Assembly (NCBI GenBank): GCA_036417435.1
Contig: CM070903.1
Location: 87,441,001 to 87,505,000 of the forward strand
Length of the DNA: 64,000 nt
DNA from: Inia geoffrensis
Lineage: Eukaryota; Chordata; Mammalia; Artiodactyla; Iniidae
Reading direction: 5' to 3'
Made by a program: the position numbers and the translations under genes. The notes under the pieces are model-generated. The model saw only the letters and a program-made list of their open reading frames with translations. It was not told the origin of the DNA and did not search any database. Below, in pieces: positions 1 through 11,810 of the stretch (position 1 is its first letter; every line of letters begins with the position of its first letter).

Positions 1-279
1 TATGTTGAGGAAAGCTTCTCTACTTGTATTTCTCTCATAAAATTAAGCCGATATAAAAGAGGATAAAAGGCTATAATTTTCCAAACTTGTCATCATCTTT
101 AGAGCTTTGTTTGGTAAAAATCCAGGCTAACTTCAACAGCTATACACGTCTATACAAGATCTTTTTAACTGAAACTTGGAAACAAAAGCTAGATGTTGAC
201 TAACCCTGTTCACGACTGACTCTGTCTTCATGAGGGGCTAACTTTATGCATTCACAAGAAATCCAATAGAGCCAAGCTA
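1..279. other. AT-rich unique sequence
   Basis: No recognisable repeat, RNA gene or credible reading frame is visible between the window edge and the first SINE. Confidence 0.5.
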
Positions 280-298
280 GCAAAATATTTTCTTTTTC

Positions 299-505
299 TT
301 TTTTTTTTTTTTTGCGGTACACGGGCCTCTCACTGCTGTGGCCTCTCCCATTGCAGAGCACAGGCTCCGGATGCGCAGGGTCAGCGGCCGTGGCTCACGG
401 GCCCAGCGGCTCTGCGGCACGTGGGATCCTCCCGGACCGGGGCACGAACCCATGTCCCCTGCATCGGCAGGCGGACTCTCAACCACTGCGCCACCAGGGA
501 AGCCC
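299..505 (-). mobile_element. CHR-2-like tRNA-derived SINE
   Basis: Read on the minus strand the element starts GGGCTTCCCTGGTGGCGCAG, has a tRNA-type A box near its 5' end and a B-box-like segment (GGTTCGTGCCC), and ends in a poly(A) tail seen here as a T run. A 19-bp imperfect TSD (16 of 19) lies at 280-298 and 506-524. The SINE is non-autonomous and would have been mobilised by L1. Open frames here on either strand are repeat artefacts. Confidence 0.93.
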
Positions 506-524
506 GCAAAACGTTTGCTTTTTC

Positions 525-2755
525 ACTGAAGATTTGTGGGTGCAAAAAGGGGTCTCACATAAAATTTCAGCATTTCTCCAGAAAAATCCCCATAAACCAT
601 CTCTTCTCTCAGGAAATCTCCTCCCAGCTTCTAGTCACCAGGTACCTCTTCTTTTCTGTCCCATTCCTTGCCCTGATCTGCTCCTAAGAAACTCTTAATT
701 CTGCTACTTCTGCCCTGCCATTTTATTTTTCAGAGCAGCTTCTTTCTTTCCATGAAAAACGCCATATTCCAATGAAAACTGGGAGCCATATGAGGCTTAA
801 TTTAGCCAGAAGTACGTTTTCAAAGCAGCATCTCAATAGAGTTGGTCCCGTTCTTTTTCTAATGTAATTTTCATTCCAGCTACTGAGAATTGTTGTTAAA
901 TAATAATACATGGTCATACAAATAAACAAAACGAAGAAAGTCCTTGTTCTTTCCTTGTGGAATAGTGGATGAGAAAGTGTAATTACTGAGAATTACTTAC
1001 TATGCAGAACATATACTCCTGTTGCTCATGGAATATTTTCAAAGACCTAATTTTGACTCCAACACATTGTAGAGGACGGAGGGTCCTTAACTGATAAAGT
1101 GCAGAAGAAAGTGTTCCTTCTAAAACATGCTACACTGGTAGGTTCTTAAGGATATTGATATCACAGTAGAGCTCAGTTTCACACAAAAATAAATAAATAA
1201 ATTTATTTTTTTTTTAAATGTATGGCTTAGTTAGGTCCTATGGGCAAAGCCTTACAGGTCTGCAATCAATGTGTCACCTGGGCTGTGTTCCTTTCTGGAA
1301 GTCAGGATTCTCTGCCAAGCCAAACTGTTGACAGAATTCTGTCTCAAATGGTTGTAGTACTAAGGTCATCATTTTCTTGCTGGTTATGAGCTTGGGGCTG
1401 TCTCAGCTCCTAAAGTCTACCTGAAGTTCCTTGACCCTGCTTCATTTTTGTGCTGATAAAAACCAATGAGGCTCCTGGGTCAGAAATTAAGGACAGTTTA
1501 TTACTCACAATAACAGCAATAGCCAGATTATCAAAATTTGCATAGGTTTCCTGTGCCCCACATCCCATAGGACCATGTGAAGAGGACTGTACAGATGGAT
1601 ACCCATGCAAGCAGTAGGTTGCATTATAAGAAAGGAACCCTGAGTTTAGGGAAATGAGATCTTTTATAACGAATAGTAGGTATACCTGCCCTTTACTCTA
1701 AAGAGAGGTACTATCTCCGTCTTCCAAGGCTGTTTGTTATATAAACACACCTGAAAAGACTGTTTGAAACAAAGGCAGTCAGTGCCTCTGTTCAAAAGAC
1801 ATGGAGAATCATCTCTCAACAACAACCTCTGTACAGTTTTCAAAATCAGGACATTAAAATTAATATAGTACTATCACTTAATCTAAAAACCTAATAAAAT
1901 TTCACCAGTTGGTCCACTAACGTCCTCTCTCTGCTGCATGGTCACATGTTGCATTCACTTCTCATGTCCCCTTCCTCTCCTTTAATTTGGAACAGTTCAT
2001 CATTCTTAGCCTTTCATGTCCCAGACACTTTTGAAGAAAACGGGCTATTTTGTAGAAGGTCCTTTAATTTTGTTTTGTCTGATATTTCCTCGCTGTTAAA
2101 TTAATATTACACATTTTTGACAAGAATACCACAAAAGCGGTGTTGGCCCTTTTTAGTGCATCATAGTAGGAGGTGCTGATATCATTTCGTCCCACTGGCT
2201 AGTAATGCTAACACTGATCTCTTGGTTGAGGTGGTGGTTGCCAGCTTTTCTCTGCTGTAAATGTAAGATTTTCCTTTTGTAATTAATAAATCTCTTGTAG
2301 GGAGATATTTTGAGACTACATAAATCAGCTGTTTTTCATCACAATTTTGCCCATGAATCTTAGCATCCATTGATGATTCTTGCTGAAACAATTATTACTG
2401 TGGCATTTGCCAAATGGTAACTTTCTATTTCCATTTTCCTTTAGCATTTATTAGGTGGAATTCTACTAGAAGAAACAGTTTTTCCTTCTCCTCATTTATT
2501 TATTCATTCAACTATTTATATCAGCATGGACTTGATAATCATTTTATTTGAGGGATTCTAATCCATTACTGTCACTATTTTGTTACTAAAATTGTGGCAG
2601 ATTTGGCCATTGGGAATCTCTTCAAGTTGTCTCTTCTGTCCTTCTGACATGTCCCCATCATTTTTTGAGCACTTCCTTACTTGTTAACAATTCCCATTGG
2701 TGGTAGGATGTCATTGACTCTGGACTTTCTCAGCAGACAAACCTAGGAACTATAT
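525..2755. other. Non-coding stretch, no gene
   Basis: AT-rich sequence with only short open frames. The part at about 1470-1830 (poly-purine and pyrimidine blocks around a run of short unique words) has the feel of an old LTR-type repeat, but I cannot name a family. Nothing else is supported. Confidence 0.4.

Positions 2756-2756
<1 letters not shown>

Positions 2757-2796
<40 letters not shown>
2757..2796. repeat. (CA)n microsatellite
   Basis: An uninterrupted dinucleotide CA tract of about 40 bp. It is likely length-polymorphic. Confidence 0.97.
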
Positions 2797-2797
<1 letters not shown>

Positions 2798-2799
2798 AT

Positions 2800-3423
2800 A
2801 TCTGTCTCTATATTAAAAATCATGAATTTATATTCCAATTCCATCCCAACTCCACAATGGTTATTCTAGTCTTTTCCCTTTCCTTATTTTTAACAATTTT
2901 TTTCCTTAAAAATGTCCTCATGCTTCTTTGCACAATTTCCTTTTCTTACCCCAAGCTTCCACAGATCTGGTTCTCTCCCTATACTGTTATCTTTTCCACA
3001 ATGTCATACAATTGGAATTTAGAGTACAGTTTTGTTTTTTTGTTTGTTTTTTTTTTTTTTTGCGGTACACGGGCCTCTCACTGTTGTGGCCCCTCCCGTT
3101 GTGGAGCACAGGCTCCGGACGCGCAGGCTCAGCGGCCATGGCTCACGGGCCCAGCCGCTCCGCGGCATGGGGGATCCTCCCTGACCAGGGCACGAACCCG
3201 TGTACCCTGCATCGGCAGGCGGCCTCTCAACCACTGTGCCACCAGGGAAGCCCTAGAGTACATAGTCTTTTGTGTCTAACTTTTTCAGTTAATATAATAC
3301 TTCTGAAATTCATATGTGTTACATGTATTAGTGTTTTTTCCTTTTTATTGGTGAGTAGTATGCCATTGTATGATGTACCACAGTTTGTTTTATTCATTTT
3401 CCAGTTGACAGACATTTAAAAAC
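2800..3423 (-). mobile_element. Old L1 remnant (minus), split by a SINE
   Basis: The right part (about 3330-3420) carries the reverse complement of the familiar L1 3'-region words, with a 'site-of-stop' style ATTGTATGATG block followed by a GACATTTA block. The left part is more diverged. The SINE at 3029-3253 interrupts it. The family assignment is from memory and the left boundary is uncertain. Confidence 0.5.
3029..3253 (-). mobile_element. CHR-2-like tRNA-derived SINE
   Basis: Full-length copy in minus orientation with a long T run at 3031-3061. A perfect 9-bp TSD TAGAGTACA lies at 3020-3028 and 3254-3262. All open frames of 60 to 160 codons here are SINE-derived. Confidence 0.94.
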
Positions 3424-3790
3424 AATTTTTTTTTACAGAAGTATGGTAGATTTACAATGTGTTAGTTTCAGGTGTACAGCAAAGTGATTCAGTCATATAT
3501 ATTCTTTTTCACATTCTTTCTCATTGTAGGTTATTACAAGATATTGAATACAGTTCCCTATGCTATACAGTAGGTCCTTGTTGTTTACCTATTTTATATT
3601 TAGTCGTGTGTATACGTTAATCCCAAACTCCTAATTTATTCCTTCCCTTCCCATTGTTTAGTTTGTATTAGTTCTATTTTGTCACAACATCTAATATTTA
3701 TACATTATTCCTTCTTTGTCCTCATTTTTTGTTTGTAATCATCTACAATCATGTTATATATCTACGCACACTTATTTTGGATGATGTTTT
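3424..3790 (-). mobile_element. L1 3'UTR fragment
   Basis: Reverse complement of the L1 3' tail. It carries the words TTAGTTTCAGGTGTACAGC and CTATACAGTAGGTCCTTG, which recur at 12.7, 17.4, 32.6, 37.3 and 43.7 kb. It is 5'-truncated. Its right boundary is not sharp. Confidence 0.8.
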
Positions 3791-4284
3791 CTTAGTTAAT
3801 TTTTGGTTGGATGAAGCTCATTCTCTAGAACTATTCTGTCCAAAATAGAGTCACTAGCTGCATGTGGATATTGAGCACCTGAAATATGATTTGATGAGCT
3901 CTAGCAGTTTCCTGGTAGCATCTTTATGATTTTCTATGTGTAGTATCATGTCATCTGCAAGCAATGACAGTTTTACTTCTTCTTTTCCAGTTTGGATTCC
4001 TTTTATTTCTTTTTCTTCTCTGATTGCCATGGCTAGGACTTCCAAAACTACATTGAATAAAAGTGGTAAGAGTGGACATCCTTACCTTGTTCCTGATCTT
4101 AGAGGAAATGCTTTCAGTTTTTCACCACTGAGAATGATGTTTGCTGTGGGTTTGTTGTATGTGGCCTTTATTATGTTGAGGTAGGTTTCCTCTATGTCCT
4201 CTTTCTGAAGAGCTTTTATCATAAATGGGTGTTGAATTTTGTCAAAAGCTTTTTCTGCATCTACTGAGATGGTCATATGGTTTT

Positions 4285-4528
4285 GGGTTTATGTTAACAT
4301 CTTTACTGAAGTATAATTGCTTTACAATATTGTGTTAGTTTCTGCTGTATAACAAAATGAATCAGCTATAGGTATACATATATTCCCATATCCCCTCCCT
4401 CTTGAGCCTCCCTCCCACTCTCCCTACCCCACCCCTCTAGGTGGTCACAAAGCACCGAACTGATCTCCCTGTGCTATGCAGCTGCTTCCCACTAGCTATC
4501 TGTTTTACATTTGGTAGTGTATATAGAT
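4285..4528 (-). mobile_element. L1 3'UTR fragment nested in the inverted L1
   Basis: A reverse-orientation L1 3'UTR segment interrupts the ORF2 arm. The host word CATATGGTTTT occurs once before it (4274-4284) and once after it (4529-4539), as expected for a TSD. ORF2 homology resumes directly after the second copy. Confidence 0.78.
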
Positions 4529-5522
4529 CATATGGTTTTTATTCTTCAGTTTGTTAATGTGGTGTACCACATTGATTGATTTGCATATATTGAAGGAAGC
4601 TTGCATTCCTGGGATAAATCCTTCTTGATCATGGTGTATGATCCTCTTAATGTGTTGTTGGATTCTGTTTGCTAGTATTTTGTTGAGGACTTTTGCATCT
4701 GTGTTCATCAGTGATACTGGCCTGTAATTTTCTTTTTTTGTAATATCTTTGTCTGGTTTTGGTATCAGGATGATGGTGGCCTTGTAGAATGAGATTGGGA
4801 GTGTCCCTTCTTCTGCAATTTTTTGGAAGAGTTTCAGGCTGATAGGTGTTAACTCTTCTCTAAATGTTTGATAGAATTTGCCTGTGAAGCCTCTTAGAGG
4901 AAAACATAGGTAGAACACTCTCTGACATAAATCGCAGCAAGACCTTTTTTGATCCACCTCCTAGAGTAATGAAAATAAAAACAAAAATAAACAAATGGGA
5001 CCTAATTAAACTTAAAAGCTTTTGCACAGCAAAGGAAACCATAAACAAAACAAAAAAGACAACCTACAGAATGGCGGCAAATATTTGCAAACGAAGCGAC
5101 TGACAAAGAATTAATCTCCAAAATATACAAACAGCTCATGCAGCTCAATATGAAAAAAACAAACAACCCAATCAAAAAATGGGTGGAAGATCTAAATAGA
5201 CATTTCTCCAAAGAAGACATACAGATGGCCAAAAAGCACATGAAAAGATGCTCAACATCATTAATTATTAGAGAAATGCAAATCAAAACTACAATGAGGT
5301 TTCACGGCACACCGGTCAGAATGGCCATCATCAAAAAGTCTACAAACAATACATGCTGGAGAGGGTGTGGAGAAAAGGGAACCCTCCTACCCTGTTGGTG
5401 GGACTGTAAATTGGTACAGCCACTATGGAGAACAGTATGGAGGTTCCTTAAAAAACTAAAAAAGATGACCCTGCAATCCCACTCCTGGGCATGTATCCAG
5501 AGAAAACCATAATTTGAAACTA

Positions 5523-5737
5523 CATTTTTTTTTTTTTTTTTTTTTTGCGGTATGTGGGCCTCTCACTGTTGCGGCCTCTCCCATTGTGGAGCACAGGCTC
5601 CGGACCCGCAAGCTCAGTGGCCATGGCTCATGGGCCCAGCCACTCCGCAGCATGTGGGATCCTCCCAGACCGGGGCACGAACCCGTGTCCCCTGCATTGG
5701 CAGGCAGACTCTCAACCACTGCGCCACCAAGGCAGCG
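5523..5737 (-). mobile_element. CHR-2-like SINE nested in the L1
   Basis: Full-length minus-orientation SINE inserted into the plus arm of the inverted L1. A 16-bp TSD (15 of 16) lies at 5507-5522 and 5738-5753 around the host word CCATAATTTG. Confidence 0.94.
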
Positions 5738-5851
5738 CCATAATTTGCAACTATACATGTACCCTAATGTTCATTGCAGCACTATTTACGATAGCCAGGA
5801 CATGGAAGCAACCTAAATGTCCATCGACAGAGGAATGGAAAAAGAAGATGT

Positions 5852-5852
<1 letters not shown>

Positions 5853-5888
<36 letters not shown>
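5853..5888. repeat. (GT)n microsatellite
   Basis: A GT tract of about 36 bp that replaces the TATATA word usually found at this place in the L1 3' region, so it probably expanded from within the L1. Confidence 0.95.
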
Positions 5889-5894
<6 letters not shown>

Positions 5895-6385
5895 ATAAAA
5901 TGGAATATTACTCAGCCATAAAAAAGAATGAAATAATGTCATTTGCAGCAACATGGATGGACCTAGAGACTGTCATACTGAGTGAAAATAAGTCAGACAG
6001 AGAAAGACAAATATTGTATGATATGGCTTATACATGGAAACAAAAAAGATCGTACAAATGAACTTATTTACAAAACAGAAATAGAGTCACAGATGTAGGA
6101 AACAAACTTATGGTTACCAGGGGGAAAAGCGGGGGTTGGGGGAGGGATAAACTGAGAGACTGGGATTGACAAATACACACTCACTAATAAGGACCTACTG
6201 TAAACAGCACAGGGAACTCTTCTCAATACTCTGTAATGACCTATATTGGAAAAGAATCTTAAAAAGACCAGATATATGTATATGTATAACTGATACCCTT
6301 TGCTGTACAGCAGAAACTAACACAACATTATAAATCAACTATACTATAATAAAAATCTAAAAAATTAAAAAAATATATGACTTGA

Positions 6386-7320
6386 CTGAATTGAGATGTG
6401 GTATAAGTGTAACATACAGACTGGATTTGAAAGACTTAGTACATGAAAAAATGGAAAATATCTCAATAATAACTTTATATGGATTATATATTGAGATTTT
6501 AATGTTTTTAGATATATTGTGTTAAATGATGTATATTATTAATTTCACCCTTTTTTACTTTTAAAAAATTGGCTAAGACAAGTTACCAAATAATTTTTGA
6601 AAAACAAAGTATCTAATTGTTTCATTGTGTGTAAAGAAACAATAAGGGATGTAGGAGTCTAGGGAAAGGAAGAAAATCATTGATTCTTGGAATCCTCATA
6701 CAAGGAGATGAAAATGAGTTAGACTTTTAATCATTTGCAAATTGTTTGCTTCACATAATAGCATGTTGTGTGTGCTGATTATTAAGCTGTTGCCATTCAG
6801 CTTCAAACCCACCCTTCCTTCCTCTCTGAGATGCTAGGTCTGGGACTCTGCAGTTGTATTTCTGTTTTGTCGCACTTCTGCTCTTGTGGTATGCTCTGCC
6901 AATAGGGGGTGCTAGAGGAAGACAAAAAGCTAAAGGAGGAGAAGGACTAAATGCTTTTTGGTTTGCTTCCTGTTCCTGTCATTTGGTTCCAGTAGCAGTT
7001 GGTTTCTGAAGGAATACTTGGTCTTAGTTTGTAGGTGTTTTTAGAACCAGCCCTATCACAGCTTCTCAGAGATACCAGCATCTGTCACCCAGTGCCCCCT
7101 CCTCTCAGGTTTGAGTCCTAGCTCTATAGCCCCTCCTCCAAACTTTCCATTTTTAAGTAATTGGGTCCAGTTTTCCATTTACATTTATCTGGAAGAAAAT
7201 CCAAAAAGTATTAGCTCTTTTAGAGGGCAAATTACTTAATGCAGTGGACAAGGTTACTTCTCTGCTGAACACTTCTTGGTGAATTTTTTAAAAATAAAAT
7301 TTGTATTATGACTACAAAAA
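6386..7320. other. Non-coding stretch, possible ancient repeat
   Basis: No gene is visible. The part at about 6780-7140 is GC-richer and pyrimidine-rich, with a CCAATAGGGGGTGCTAGAGG word that I associate with an old mammalian repeat whose family I cannot name. Confidence 0.35.
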
Positions 7321-7629
7321 GAATTTATATTCATGTTAAAATACTTTCAAGAAGTCTTGTGTCAATTTATATTTCCATTTGCAATGTATGAGTGCCCATC
7401 TTAAGATGGTGGCATTTTTAAAAGAATAATGCTGAGATTATGAGTAAAAAAGAAATACACATTTATAAGAGAAAATTTAGAAAATACATAAATTGAAGAA
7501 GAAAATTAAAATTACCGCAAATCTTATTCCTTGTATACAAGCAGTATTAAATTTTAGTGTATTTTTTTTTCATATTCTTAAGGCTATTTTCACCTTAAGA
7601 AAAACTGTCAAAATGATACATATTGTTTG

Positions 7630-8771
7630 AAATAAAAACAAAAATAAACAAATGGGACCTAATTAAACCTAAAAGCTTTTGCACAGCAAAGGAAACCAAA
7701 AACAAAATGAAAAGCAACCTATGGTCGGGGAGAAAATATTGTATTTGCAAACAGTGCTACCAACAAGGGATTAATTTCCAAAATATAGAAACAGCTCACA
7801 CAGCTTAATATAAAAAAACCAAACGACCCAATCAAACAATGGGCAGAAGACCAAAATAAACATTTCTCCAAAGAAGACATACAGGTGGCCAACAGGCACA
7901 TGAAAATATGCTCAATATCACTAATTATTATGGAAATGTAAATCAAAACTACAAAGAGGTACCACCTCACACTGGTCAGAATGCCCATCATTTAAAAAGT
8001 CTACAAATAACAAATGCTAGGGAGGGTGTGGAGAAAAGGGAACCCTTCTACACTGTTGATGGGAATGTAAATTGGTGCAGCCACAGTATGGAGTTTCCTT
8101 AAAAAACTAAAATAGAGTTACCACATGATCCAGCAATTCCACTCCTGGGCATATATCTGGAGAAAACTCTAATTTGAAAAGATATATGCATCTCTATGTT
8201 CATTGCAGTGCTGTCTATAATAGCCAAGACATAGAAACAACCTAAATGTTCATCAACAGATGAATGGACGAAGAAGCTATGGTATATATACAATGGAATA
8301 TTACTCAACCATAAAAAAGAATGAAATAATGCCATTTGCAGCAACATGGATGGACGTAGAGATTGTCATACTGAGTGAAATAGGTCAGACAAAGACAAAT
8401 ATCATATGATATCGCTTATATGTGGATTTTAAAAAAATTATACAGATGAACTTATTTACCTAACAGAAATAGACTCAGATATAGAAGACAAACTTACGAT
8501 TACCAAAGGAGATAGCAGGGGTGAAGGGGAGAGATAAATTAGGAGTTAGGGATTAACATATACACATTACTATATATAAAAAGATAAACAACAAGGACTT
8601 ACTGTATAGCACAGGGAATTATATTCAATATCTTGTAATAACCTATAATGGAAAAAAATCTGAAAAAAGAATCTGTCTATCTATCTATCTATCTGAATCA
8701 CTTTGCTGTACACCTGAAATTAACACAACATTTTAAATTAACTATATTGCAATTTTTTAAAATGGCTTAAA
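7630..8771 (+). mobile_element. 5'-truncated L1 3' end with TSD
   Basis: It carries the C-terminal part of ORF2 (conceptual words [22 protein letters not shown] near the start, then many stops) and the 3'UTR, in plus orientation with an A-rich end. A 20-bp TSD (19 of 20) lies at 7610-7629 and 8772-8791. It is truncated to about 1.1 kb and inactive. A small CTAT run is present at about 8674-8694. Confidence 0.92.
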
Positions 8772-8943
8772 AAAATGATAGATATTGTTTGTAAAAAAAT
8801 TCTAACAATTTAAAAGTAAAAGGTGGTTTACATCTTTCCCTTTTTTTTTCTAATTCCAATTCCTGGATATTATCTTGCCTTTTAAATTAGCATTACAGTA
8901 TATTTTTCATGTTATTATAAACTTTGGTATAAGTACCTAATAT

Positions 8944-9043
8944 TATAGGAATTATAATTATAGGAATTATAGGAATTATAGGAATTATAGGAATTATAGG
9001 AATTATAGGCATTATAGGAATTATAGGCATTATAGGAATATAC
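8944..9043. repeat. 10-bp minisatellite, unit AGGAATTATA
   Basis: About nine head-to-tail copies of a 10-bp unit. The variant unit with GGCATTATA alternates near the right end. The array sits in a diverged L1. Confidence 0.95.
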
Positions 9044-9350
9044 ACAAATTTAGTTACACACTCTCAGAGGGTTTGATTGTTTCCAATATTTCCATATTAT
9101 AAGTTTTGTAGTGAACATCTTTGTATAAACTTTGTTTTTCTGAATTTAAATTTTTCCCTGAAGTGGAATCACTGAGTTAAAGGTTATTCATATTTTTTAA
9201 GGTTTTGATATCTAATGTAAAATTACTTGTGAAAAACATTATTGTGAATTTATATTTCTAAGAACAATAGAATTTCAAATACTGGAATTTTGAATACTGT
9301 GATAACAGATTCTCAATAAGAGGCTTTCTATGCTATTGTAAAGCCACTCT

Positions 9351-9525
9351 ACACAGGTGCCTTTTTAGTTACACTAATTTAATTGTATTGCCTGTGTAGT
9401 CATAACCTCCATGATGAGGCTGATTCCGAATAAAAGCTATTTCAATCTCTAAAAAAAAATGCATCTATTTTACCCCAGAGGAAAAACACCTGCCAATTTT
9501 ACATACTTGGGCTTTCTTATTGGAC
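9351..9525. other. Unique sequence
   Basis: No recognisable feature apart from an A run near 9450. Confidence 0.4.
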
Positions 9526-9722
9526 ACAGTCTCAGTGGCTGTCAAGCTTTAGAGTACATAATAATCCCAGGGATGGGGTTGGTGGAAGAAGTAGGGTGTC
9601 AGTATTCAGAATGTGGGCCTGAACTCTACAGACTCTGAGTCAGTAGGTCTGGGGTTGGGGCCCTGGAATCTGTATTTTTAACAAAGGATTCTGGCCATGG
9701 TCTCTTACTATACAAACTCTGT
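9526..9722. mobile_element. MER5-like hAT DNA transposon relic
   Basis: It contains the internal words AGTCAGTAGGTCTGGGGTTG and GGAATCTGTATTTTTAACAA, which fit a nonautonomous MER5-type (Charlie) element. The ends are eroded, so the TIRs and 8-bp TSD cannot be confirmed. Confidence 0.6.
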
Positions 9723-10914
9723 GGATTAAATCACTGATTCCTAATGTTTGTTTTGTGATGAACAGTGGTTGATTGTGAAAAGTGAGCTATTGGGTAAAAA
9801 TAAATGTGGTCCATGCAGGGTTAAACATATTAAACAAGTTTAAATGTATTTTTCAGAATTTTTAATATGCTAAAGATGTTTTGTGGATTTCCAAAGAGGG
9901 CTTTTTTTGTAGAATATTCCAAATTTGTATAACTCACTAAATTCATTTAATTGTTTATTTTATTTAGTTTGTTTTGGGTAGGCCAACTATTAACATCTGG
10001 TATTCCTAGGAACAAAGCTTGGCAATCCTGGATTACATGATTTTTCTATTATAGTGTTTCCCATTATCCCCTTAGTATCTTGAAAAATTTAGTAAACTTC
10101 CCAGGCACATGGGACTTCCCAGGCACTTTTTCTATAGTTTAGACAAAATAAAATCTTTATATTTTGTAAAACTAAATGATCAGGGCTGGACAAAGTGACT
10201 CCCTAGCAAAAATGCATTAACTTTTTTTTTTATATGCAAATGCCTTTTCTGTTTATTCTCTTAATAAAAAGTATACAAACAAAACTTGTTTTGAAGCTCT
10301 CCATTTCCTATTAGAGCACATTAACTAAAGTTAGATGTGATCTAGAAGAACTTCATATAATAAAAATAAAGCCCATGTGACCAAAAATTTAACACTCATC
10401 CAACAACTGCTTTAAAAGTGGCAGGGTCTTTATTGTTTAGAATTTCTGATGTTGGTTTTTTTTCAAAGGGTTATAAAAAAGGGTCCTTTGAAACACTCCT
10501 GTAGCAAATTATTTTGGCTGAATTATAAATCCTTAAAAGTGGGGTTTTATTATAATGGATAGAGTTAGAACAAACTCTAACAGTGTTTGTAGGCAGCACT
10601 GTATGATGAGGATTGAGTACATTGCTATATTATGACTCCAAGTGTATCTTTTCACTATTTCAGTAAAGCACTCCTAGTTTTTATACACAGTTTTATTCAT
10701 CAAGTACTCTGTGAGTTTCCCTGTTTCTTTTCATCTGATTGTTAACACATCTTCTTCATATGAAGCACCACAATCCAAGATGACCTTGTCAGGTTTAAAT
10801 TATTAGTCCTAAATCATTCTTCTGCTAGAAATAGTCTACATATTTTGTAGAAGTAAATAACAGCTTCCACTTAACATGTCAACAACTCTATAAAACGTTC
10901 GAGGCAACTTGGAT
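9723..10914. other. AT-rich unique sequence
   Basis: No gene and no confidently named repeat. Short AT-rich words only. Confidence 0.45.
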
Positions 10915-10926
10915 GAGTCTTATCTT

Positions 10927-11140
10927 CTTTTTTTTTTTTTTTTTTGCGGTACACAGGCCTCTCACTGCTGTGGCTTCTCCCGTTGCGGAGCACAGGCTCC
11001 GGACGCGCAGACTCAGCGGCCATGGCTCACGCGGGGCCCGGCCGCTCCGCAGCATGTGGGATCTTCCCGGACCGGGGCACGAACCCGCGTCCCCTGCATT
11101 GGCAGGCAGACTCTCAACCACTGCGCCACCAGGGAAGCCC
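10927..11140 (-). mobile_element. CHR-2-like tRNA-derived SINE
   Basis: Full-length minus copy with a T run at its left end. A 12-bp TSD (11 of 12) lies at 10915-10926 and 11142-11153 (GAGTCTTATCTT against GAGTCTTAGCTT). Confidence 0.94.
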
Positions 11141-11284
11141 CGAGTCTTAGCTTCTTAATAGCAGCATTTTAAATTTGGTTGGCTGATAAGAATAGGAAGG
11201 ACAATGAAGGTTAACTAGCTAACTTTGCACTGGGGCTTTATAATTTGCAAAGCATTTAATACACTGATCAAATTAGAGAAAACT

Positions 11285-11420
11285 TGAAATAATTCTGTTT
11301 TTATCTTCATTTTGCAAAAGTGGAGAAACTGAGACTCAACTAAATTAAGCAACTCATCGAAAGCATCTTATTGAGGAAATGATGCCGCTAGAACTCAGAG
11401 AAAGGTAATTTGATGTGAGA
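11285..11420 (-). mobile_element. MIR-like fragment
   Basis: The word TGGAGAAACTGAGACTCAAC matches the reverse complement of the MIR core. The copy is short and diverged. Confidence 0.5.
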
Positions 11421-11624
11421 ACCTGTATTCTTTCTGCCACATAAAGTTTCATTTCTCCAAGTCACCTTCCACTCAGAGAGTATAAACTTCAAGAGAACTT
11501 GGTTGTTTAAATCCACACTCACCTTACAGATCACCAAGGAATCCACCAACTTTCCAGTTACAAACACTTTCCATGTAATTTCATAAAGGCAGTGGGATGT
11601 AGAGTTAAAAAACCATGGTTTGAG

Positions 11625-11810
11625 TACTGGCTGCATCCACTTACTAGTCTTGTAACGAGAATGTTACCTTCCATGAGCCTGAATTCTATTTGTAAAAATG
11701 GGGAGAGTAGCACTTACTTCGGGGGGTTGTTATGAATTAAATTAATGCTATGATGGTTATGAAAATATTTACAGATATGCCTGGCATAATATCAAGAATA
11801 CCAGTAACTT
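11625..11810 (+). mobile_element. MIR fragment
   Basis: It shows the MIR order: a CACTTACTAG word, then TTTGTAAAAATGGGG, a GGGTTGTTATGAATTAAAT word, and a terminal TGCCTGGCATAAT. Confidence 0.7.

Larger units (their letters stand above)
3895..6374. mobile_element. 5'-inverted (twin-primed) L1
   Basis: The left arm (3895 to about 4899) is L1 ORF2 in minus orientation. Conceptual translation there shows reverse-transcriptase words such as [40 protein letters not shown] and LLADDMI, followed by DATRKLLEL. The right arm (about 4900-6374) is the ORF2 C-terminus plus 3'UTR in plus orientation and ends in an A-rich tail. An 11-bp TSD (10 of 11) brackets the whole at 3884-3894 (ATATGATTTGA) and 6375-6385 (ATATGACTTGA). 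This is the classic layout left by twin priming. Stops and frameshifts make it inactive. Another L1 piece (4285-4528), a SINE (5523-5737) and a GT tract (5853-5888) lie within it. Confidence 0.85.
7430..9350 (-). mobile_element. Old L1 remnant interrupted by a younger L1
   Basis: The segments 7430-7609 and 8792-9350 look like two parts of one diverged L1M-type 3' region in minus orientation; the second part includes a CTGAAGTGGAATCACTGAGT word typical of that region. The younger L1 at 7630-8771 lies between them. Confidence 0.5.

Noticed and set aside
299..505. tRNA genes at the SINE heads
   Set aside because: The A-box and B-box-like segments are part of SINE promoters. No cloverleaf with acceptor and anticodon stems can be drawn, and the copies are dispersed.
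312..698. Open frames of 60 to 163 codons at each SINE (for example 312-698, 2857-3279, 2928-3419, 5514-5898, 46360-46787)
   Set aside because: They share the same words in several frames at every CHR SINE copy and arise because the SINE body is GC-rich and stop-poor. They are not genes.
4505..4957. 150-codon frame with reverse-transcriptase words
   Set aside because: It is a fragment of L1 ORF2 in the inverted arm, truncated on both sides and interrupted by another insertion.
8944..9043. CRISPR-like array
   Set aside because: Direct repeats of 10 bp with no spacers in a mammalian genome; it is a minisatellite.
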